A DNA stretch of 58,525 bases. Origin: a bacterium. Its GTDB lineage: Bacteria; Hydrothermota; DG-26; JAUXAN01. Each line of letters opens with the position of its first letter. Within the stretch, counting starts at the first letter, position 1. Shown here in pieces: positions 54,123 to 58,525 of the stretch. The stretch covers positions 1 through 58,525 of the forward strand of contig JAUXAN010000011.1 of the NCBI GenBank assembly GCA_030619885.1. The letters are read 5' to 3'. A model generated the notes under the pieces. It was not told where the DNA came from, searched no databases, and saw nothing but the letters and a program-made list of their open reading frames with translations. A program made the position numbers and the translations under genes.

Positions 54123-55672
54123 TGAGACCTGTATTCGAGCCGAAGGATATAAAAGATATAGATTATACCAAAGAGATTGGTGCTCCTGGAAATTATCCAT
54201 TCACCAGAGGCATATATCCCACAATGTATTCTGGGAGACTCTGGACGATGCGGCAGTATGCCGGGTTTGGGACTGCTGAGGAGACGAATAAAAGATATAA
54301 ATACCTTTTAGAACAGGGGCAGACAGGACTTTCGGTCGCTTTCGATCTACCTACCCAGATGGGTTACGACTCTGACCATCATCTATCCAAAGGAGAGGTC
54401 GGTAAGACAGGGGTAGTGATAGATTCTTTGGAAGATATGGAAATTCTGTTCAAAGATATACCGCTCGATAGGGTCTCTACCTCGATGACCATAAACTCTA
54501 CAGCATCCATACTGCTTGCTATGTATGTTGCAGTTGCAGAGAAGCAAGGCATCCCACCAAAACTACTCACCGGGACTGTCCAGAACGATATTCTGAAAGA
54601 GTATATAGCGAGGGGTACTTACATATTTCCCCCAAAACCTTCGATGCGGTTGACAGTCGATATATTCTCTTACTGCAGTGAAAACATACCGAAATGGAAT
54701 ACCATATCTATAAGCGGATACCATATACGGGAGGCGGGCTCGACCGCGGTTCAGGAACTCGCCTTTACCCTCGCAAATGGTATCGCCTATGTAGACGAAG
54801 CGAGCAATGCAGGGCTGGATGTGAACAAATTCGGTGCGAGACTGTCGTTTTTCTTCAACGCTCACAACAACTTCTTTGAAGAAATTGCAAAGTTCAGAGC
54901 ATCGCGAAGGCTGTGGGCAAAGATAATGAAGAAAAGGTTCAATGCGAAAGAACCAAAGGCACAGATGCTCAGATTCCATACCCAGACCGCAGGTTCCACA
55001 CTTACTGCTCACCAATTTGAAAACAATGCGGTGAGGGTAGCACTCCAGGCGCTCGCTGCAGTCTTTGGCGGCACCCAGTCGCTCCATACCAATTCAATGG
55101 ATGAGGCGCTTGCCCTTCCATCGGAAGAATCGGTTCGTTTAGCATTACGGACACAGCAGATAATCGCTTATGAGAGCGGTGTTGCCAACACCGTTGACCC
55201 ACTCGCAGGCTCATACTATGTAGAGTGGCTAACAAAGGATATGGAAAAGAAGGCCGATGAATATATAGAAAAGATAGACAAACTTGGAGGTTCACTAAAG
55301 GCGATTGAGAATGGGTTCTTTCAGAGGGAGATACAGAAAAGTGCATACGAATATCAAAAGAGTGTAGAGAAAAAAGAGACGACGGTTGTTGGAGTAAATG
55401 CATTTACGGTCGAAGAAGAAGCGAGTCCAAAAAGGATACTGAAAGTTGACCCGATGGTCCAGAAAGTCCAGATTGCAAAGTTGAAAAAATTAAAAAGAAA
55501 AAGGGATAATAAGAAAGTTAATCTGTCCCTTAAGAAATTAAAGAAGGAGGCTGAGGGTAGGGGAAATTTAATGTTCCCTATATTGGACTGTGTCCGTTCC
55601 TATGCAACGCTCGGTGAAATCTGTGATGTATTGAGAGTAATTTTTGGCGAATATAAACCACCCAGATTATAA
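54122..55672 (+). CDS. Methylmalonyl-CoA mutase large subunit
   Basis: A 516-residue catalytic TIM-barrel subunit that interconverts methylmalonyl-CoA and succinyl-CoA with the B12 subunit at 49341. [72 protein letters not shown] and [18 protein letters not shown] are hallmark segments, including substrate-binding Tyr/His/Gln residues. It lacks the C-terminal B12 domain because that is a separate gene. Start overlaps the carrier stop by one base (TAATG). Confidence 0.95.
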   Translation: MRPVFEPKDIKDIDYTKEIGAPGNYPFTRGIYPTMYSGRLWTMRQYAGFGTAEETNKRYKYLLEQGQTGLSVAFDLPTQMGYDSDHHLSKGEVGKTGVVIDSLEDMEILFKDIPLDRVSTSMTINSTASILLAMYVAVAEKQGIPPKLLTGTVQNDILKEYIARGTYIFPPKPSMRLTVDIFSYCSENIPKWNTISISGYHIREAGSTAVQELAFTLANGIAYVDEASNAGLDVNKFGARLSFFFNAHNNFFEEIAKFRASRRLWAKIMKKRFNAKEPKAQMLRFHTQTAGSTLTAHQFENNAVRVALQALAAVFGGTQSLHTNSMDEALALPSEESVRLALRTQQIIAYESGVANTVDPLAGSYYVEWLTKDMEKKADEYIEKIDKLGGSLKAIENGFFQREIQKSAYEYQKSVEKKETTVVGVNAFTVEEEASPKRILKVDPMVQKVQIAKLKKLKRKRDNKKVNLSLKKLKKEAEGRGNLMFPILDCVRSYATLGEICDVLRVIFGEYKPPRL

Positions 55673-55981
55673 AAATGGAACTAATCTCAAATTAGAACGC
55701 AGATTTCCGCAGGTGAACGCAGATTATAGAAATGTCAAAATTTCAAGACAGGTACCGTAAAGGAAGAATGGGAATCGACGTCCCAGGTGGGGACGGTGCT
55801 TGACTCTGTGACTTTAGGAACAACCCCTATGGAAAACATGGCAGAGACCATATTATCAATCATCTTTCTTTTTTGGTGGTCGACTGCCTTTATTAAAAAA
55901 TCTATTGTGAACGGTGCTTGACAGTTTTAATTAGGTTTATATTACTAATAGTTAAAAGGGTATTATATTAAGGAGGGAAGA
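55673..55981. other. Intergenic region of dispersed repeats
   Basis: Contains an acgcagat-family repeat (55694-55725), a ggtggggacggtgcttgactctg unit split between 55787 and 55808, a cagagaccatattat unit (about 55841-55855) that recurs at 57729-57743, and gaacggtgcttgac (about 55909-55922). No gene remnant is recognised. A TTAAGGAGGG ribosome site for the acetyltransferase ends the region. Confidence 0.65.
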
Positions 55982-56743
55982 ATGGTAGAAGTAAAAGAAG
56001 TAACAAAAGAAAACATTATTGACCTTTATAAAGTCTGTTGTCCTAATGAGGAGTCGTATATGAGTGCCATGCAAGAAAGCACAAGACATTTTCTTAAGAA
56101 AACGGACAAAGGCTGGAAAGGTTTTGTAGTATATGAAGACGATGGAGTAGTTGGTCGAGCAGAAATTGCACCTATTGAAGAAAGTTTAGTTGCTCTTGAA
56201 GGTGAGGATATATATTTTCTTTACTGTATCTGGGTGAAAAAAGAAGCCGAGGGTAAAAATTATGGCAGGAAACTAATGGAAAAAATAATTGAGGTGGCAA
56301 AAGAAAAAAAAGGGCTTGCTACCATCGCAATAGAAGGCTGGATGCCTAAGAAATTTTTTGAACATTTTGGGTTTGAGTCGGTTAAATCAATGGGGCCAGT
56401 GGATTTGATGTTAAAGAAATTCGATAGGCAAGCTAAAGCAGAATTTGCACAGGTTGAGTTTCATCCAGAAATTAGTCTGAACAAGGTTAATATAACTGTT
56501 GTGCATTCACTCAGGTGCCCGTATATGATGGTAAGTTACAATAAAGCCATTGAAACAGTAAAGAATGTATCAGACAGGGTTGTGGTTACCGAACACATTT
56601 TAAAAACACAATCGGATGTTTTTCGCTATGGGGACGAGAATTTTTATATTGATGATGAAGCACCATTCATGGGACCGATAAATACAGAAAAATTACAGGA
56701 AATAATCAAAATAAAGCTTAAAGAAAAAATGAGAAATGCGTAG
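55982..56743 (+). CDS. GNAT acetyltransferase with thioredoxin-like C-terminal domain
   Basis: A 253-residue two-domain protein. The N-terminal GNAT fold has FLYCIWVKKEAEGKNYGRKL, the acetyl-CoA loop. The C-terminal part from about residue 165 has VVHSLRCPYMMVSYNKAIE, a CPY-type redox-like site. This resembles the YoaP-type arrangement, whose substrate is unknown. Position after the B12 operon is separated by repeats, so it is likely its own transcript. Confidence 0.78.
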   Translation: MVEVKEVTKENIIDLYKVCCPNEESYMSAMQESTRHFLKKTDKGWKGFVVYEDDGVVGRAEIAPIEESLVALEGEDIYFLYCIWVKKEAEGKNYGRKLMEKIIEVAKEKKGLATIAIEGWMPKKFFEHFGFESVKSMGPVDLMLKKFDRQAKAEFAQVEFHPEISLNKVNITVVHSLRCPYMMVSYNKAIETVKNVSDRVVVTEHILKTQSDVFRYGDENFYIDDEAPFMGPINTEKLQEIIKIKLKEKMRNA

Positions 56744-56791
56744 GGATAAAACTGAGCATGAAACATGCAAATAAAACTGGGGACTGTAAAA

Positions 56792-56815
56792 CTGGGGATG
56801 GTGCTTAACTCTGAC
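56792..56815. repeat. ggggacggtgcttgac-type dispersed repeat
   Basis: ctggggatggtgcttaac, then tctgac: a variant of the unit at 55787-55808 and 57901-57920. All copies are intergenic. Confidence 0.55.
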
Positions 56816-56852
56816 ATAGAAAATTTTTTGCGTCTAAAATGTGATTTTCCCT

Positions 56853-56880
56853 TTGACAAATTTTTTAAAATGATTATATT
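56853..56880 (+). promoter_or_regulatory. Promoter of endonuclease III gene
   Basis: TTGACA (56853-56858), 16 bp, then TATATT (56875-56880). Transcription would begin near 56887, downstream of GTG 56881, which rules out that GTG as start for this transcript. Confidence 0.6.
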
Positions 56881-56922
56881 GTGTATAAAGATATCCAAAC
56901 CATTCGGATAGAGATAGACGAG

Positions 56923-57633
56923 ATGGCAGAGAAGGGGAAATTTGTGAAAGTGAAAAGTTTAGATTCGAAGATAATAAATTCGTTAGAGAAGAAATACGGT
57001 CCACTCTGGGAAACTATATGGCCAGAGGAGTATTCTTTCACAGATCCATTTAAAAATTTGATAATTACGGTTCTTTCACAAAATACAAGTGAGGCGAACT
57101 GTATCCGAGCATATAAGGGCTTGTCAGCAAAATTCGATGTTACGTCCCAGAGACTCGTAAGTGCAGATGAAAGTAAGATTAAAGAAGCCATTAGAAGTGG
57201 AGGACTCTATAATGTGAAGGCAAAAAGAATTAAAGAGGTTTCCAAAGCAGTCTTGGAGAAATTTAGTGGCGATTTATCCTCTGTCCTTGCTCTTCCCAAA
57301 GAAGATGCAAAGAAAAAGTTAATGGAGCTACCGGGAATAGGAAACAAAACAGCGGATGTTCTTCTGACCAACCGTTACTCTTATCAGAAAGTAATACCCA
57401 TTGATACACATTTCGAAAGAATTGTAAAGCGAATGGGTTTAGCCGAACCGAACGCTGATTATAACGCTGTACAGATGGCCTTAATGAATCTATTGCCAGA
57501 AGAGAGACGTGCCCGATTGTCGGGTCTAATGTGGCTACTTGCCAAAAACACATGTCGAGCAAAGAATCCAAAATGCTATGAATGCCCACTTGCTTGTCTA
57601 TGTGAATATAAGACCAAGAAGGAGGAGTCATAA
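56923..57633 (+). CDS. nth: Endonuclease III family DNA glycosylase
   Basis: About 236 residues. The helix-hairpin-helix reads LPGIGNKTADVLL with the catalytic lysine in GNKTAD. The catalytic Asp is in PIDTHFERI. A [4Fe-4S] motif ends the protein (CRAKNPKCYECPLACLC). It removes oxidised pyrimidines and nicks the abasic site. The frame opens at GTG 56881, but the promoter's -10 box abuts that codon, so ATG 56923 is preferred. Confidence 0.93.
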   Translation: MAEKGKFVKVKSLDSKIINSLEKKYGPLWETIWPEEYSFTDPFKNLIITVLSQNTSEANCIRAYKGLSAKFDVTSQRLVSADESKIKEAIRSGGLYNVKAKRIKEVSKAVLEKFSGDLSSVLALPKEDAKKKLMELPGIGNKTADVLLTNRYSYQKVIPIDTHFERIVKRMGLAEPNADYNAVQMALMNLLPEERRARLSGLMWLLAKNTCRAKNPKCYECPLACLCEYKTKKEES

Positions 57634-58084
57634 CAAGCCTAATCAGGTGTCACCTATGAAAAAGTTGCTACTTCACCTCCTGTGTGATAGATATTATAAT
57701 ATCTTAATAATTTGAACAAAAACATGGGGACAGAGACCATATTATTAAACATCCTTTTTGTTCGTTGTCTGCCTTTCTCTCTTTCGCACGAAAGCGAGAA
57801 ACCTATTTTTACTGTTTTTATACATTTATTACCCCCCTTCAATTGATTTTTGAACTTGACCCCTTGAAGGATGTATAAGGCGTGGGGTCAGGATAAAATT
57901 GAGGACGGTGCTTGACTCTTGGCTCAGTTGTTTTTCTCTTGACTAAATTTTTATTGTATTTTATAACAAACCTATGAGACAGTCAATTTTTTTATTACGA
58001 AAGCAAAAATTCATATGTCATGACTGGATATACAAGGTCTAATAGCGTAAACAGTTATGATGTCTGCCTCACAAAGGAGGACAG
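57634..58084. other. Intergenic region with repeats and palindromes
   Basis: Contains a perfect 16-bp palindrome (agatatta/taatatct, 57689-57704), the ggggacagagaccatattat repeat (57724-57743), a small hairpin ctttcg/cgaaag (about 57780-57793), an inverted pair gacccc/ggggtc (57858-57889) and a gaggacggtgcttgactct unit (57901-57919). A promoter for the PIN-like gene is at 57939-57967. No coding remnant is recognised. Confidence 0.6.
57939..57967 (+). promoter_or_regulatory. Candidate promoter
   Basis: TTGACT (57939-57944), 17 bp, then TATAAC (57962-57967). It would drive the PIN-like gene with a leader of about 110 bases. Confidence 0.5.
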
Positions 58085-58525
58085 ATGAGGAGACCCGTAC
58101 TCTATGTTGAGACATCTGTTTTTGGTTTTTATTACGATAAACGGAAAGAAAATATCTCCAAAAGAGAGGCATCTATAAAACTTTTTGACCAAATCTATAA
58201 GGGACTTTTTGATGCATACTATAGTAATGTCACTTTAGCAGAGATTGAAAAGACCAAAGACCCTAATAAAAGAAGAAAACTTCTATCTTTAATCTCACGA
58301 TATGGAATTGAAAGACTCACTGAACCAGAAAATATTGAGGATGTAGAGTTGCTTACCACAACTCTAATAGAGAAGAAAATAATTCCTGCTAATAAAAAAG
58401 ATGATGCTTTTCATTTGGCACTTGCAATTCTATCTCCTCAGATTGATTATCTTATCACTTGGAATTATAAGCACCTTGCGAACAAGAACACTTTTCGTCA
58501 GGTAAAAGTTGTAGCCCTGTCTCAA
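58085..58525 (+). CDS. PIN-domain-like protein, cut by window edge
   Basis: 147 codons are visible and the frame is open at the right edge. VLYVETSVFGFYYD near the start supplies the first acidic residue, NVTLAEIEKT the second, and DDAFHLALAI with DYLITWNYKHLAN the later acids. This is the layout of PIN-like ribonucleases, often toxins of type II systems. No antitoxin gene is seen upstream; it may lie to the right. AAAGGAGG precedes ATG 58085. Confidence 0.75.
   Translation, partial: MRRPVLYVETSVFGFYYDKRKENISKREASIKLFDQIYKGLFDAYYSNVTLAEIEKTKDPNKRRKLLSLISRYGIERLTEPENIEDVELLTTTLIEKKIIPANKKDDAFHLALAILSPQIDYLITWNYKHLANKNTFRQVKVVALSQ

Noticed and set aside
56881-56922. GTG 56881 as the start of endonuclease III
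   Set aside because: The -10 box ends at 56880, so the transcript would begin after this codon.
1-58525. CRISPR arrays, tRNA, rRNA, intact transposase or integrase
   Set aside because: No regularly spaced direct repeats, cloverleaf-like segments or recombinase motifs were recognised by eye. A dedicated scan would be needed to exclude a tRNA with certainty.

Overview
The window is bacterial chromosome from a strict or near-strict anaerobe. Genes sit in tight operons with ATGA/TGATG overlaps and Shine-Dalgarno sequences, and several promoters read as TTGACA - 16/17 bp - TATAAT-like. Catabolism is anaerobic: a glycyl-radical enzyme, a sulfhydrogenase-type [NiFe] hydrogenase and the methylmalonyl-CoA pathway. 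Oxygen and peroxide are handled by superoxide reductase, rubrerythrin, a flavodiiron protein and a hybrid-cluster protein, not by catalase or SOD. Tricorn-type and penicillin-acylase-type enzymes, M42 peptidases, an archaeal-style Ogg, a protein disulfide oxidoreductase and abundant intergenic repeats suggest an uncultured thermophile-related lineage of the WOR-3/Stahlbacteria kind. That placement is an inference, not a measurement.

Layout. 0.1-3.5 kb (minus): glycyl-radical enzyme and its activase. 3.6-7.4 kb: gamma-carbonic-anhydrase remnant, leuS, a metallo-beta-lactamase (MBL) fold protein. 7.4-17.1 kb: secreted tricorn-like protease, penicillin-acylase-family hydrolase with a small membrane protein, Lon-family protease, TrkA-C membrane protein. 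The acylase and Lon genes share a near-identical 63-bp promoter module. 17.1-27.4 kb: an oxidative-stress and iron-sulfur island: PerR/Fur regulator behind a PerR-like box, 4Fe-4S protein, nitroreductase, hcp, flavodiiron protein, flavin-reductase/rubredoxin fusion, NifU domain, TusA, DsrE, an IscS homologue with Asp in place of the PLP lysine, IscU, desulfoferrodoxin and rubrerythrin. Broken genes (Hsp20, a PAS-domain protein, ferritin, a HAD phosphatase) lie between them. 27.4-33.3 kb: metal handling (ZIP, CopA, DUF302, two SHOCT proteins, a YHS protein) and a nitroreductase/LigD chimera. 33.3-39.8 kb: ferredoxin, hydrogenase beta-gamma-delta-alpha, maturation protease, thioredoxin-reductase-like protein and protein disulfide oxidoreductase. 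39.9-49.1 kb (mostly minus): Ogg, M23 peptidase, two M42 aminopeptidases, reductive-dehalogenase-like protein, ferredoxin-like protein, Ni/Co exporter, asnA interrupted by an amber codon, DUF3795 protein, histone-deacetylase-family protein. 49.3-55.7 kb: methylmalonyl-CoA mutase and carboxylase operon. 55.9-58.5 kb: acetyltransferase, endonuclease III and an edge-truncated PIN-like protein.

How they fit together. The island at 17-27 kb appears to couple peroxide sensing to NO/O2/superoxide removal and to rebuilding Fe-S clusters. Its desulfurase lacks the usual catalytic lysine and sits with TusA and DsrE sulfur carriers, so sulfur for IscU may arrive in an unusual way. The hydrogenase operon links H2 and NAD(P)H to a thiol-redox pair. 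The propionyl-CoA/succinyl-CoA operon is complete for mutase and carboxylase but shows no epimerase or MeaB chaperone.

Intergenic DNA is rich in short dispersed repeats of at least five families, and small gene remnants are frequent. No tRNA, rRNA, CRISPR array or intact transposase was seen.
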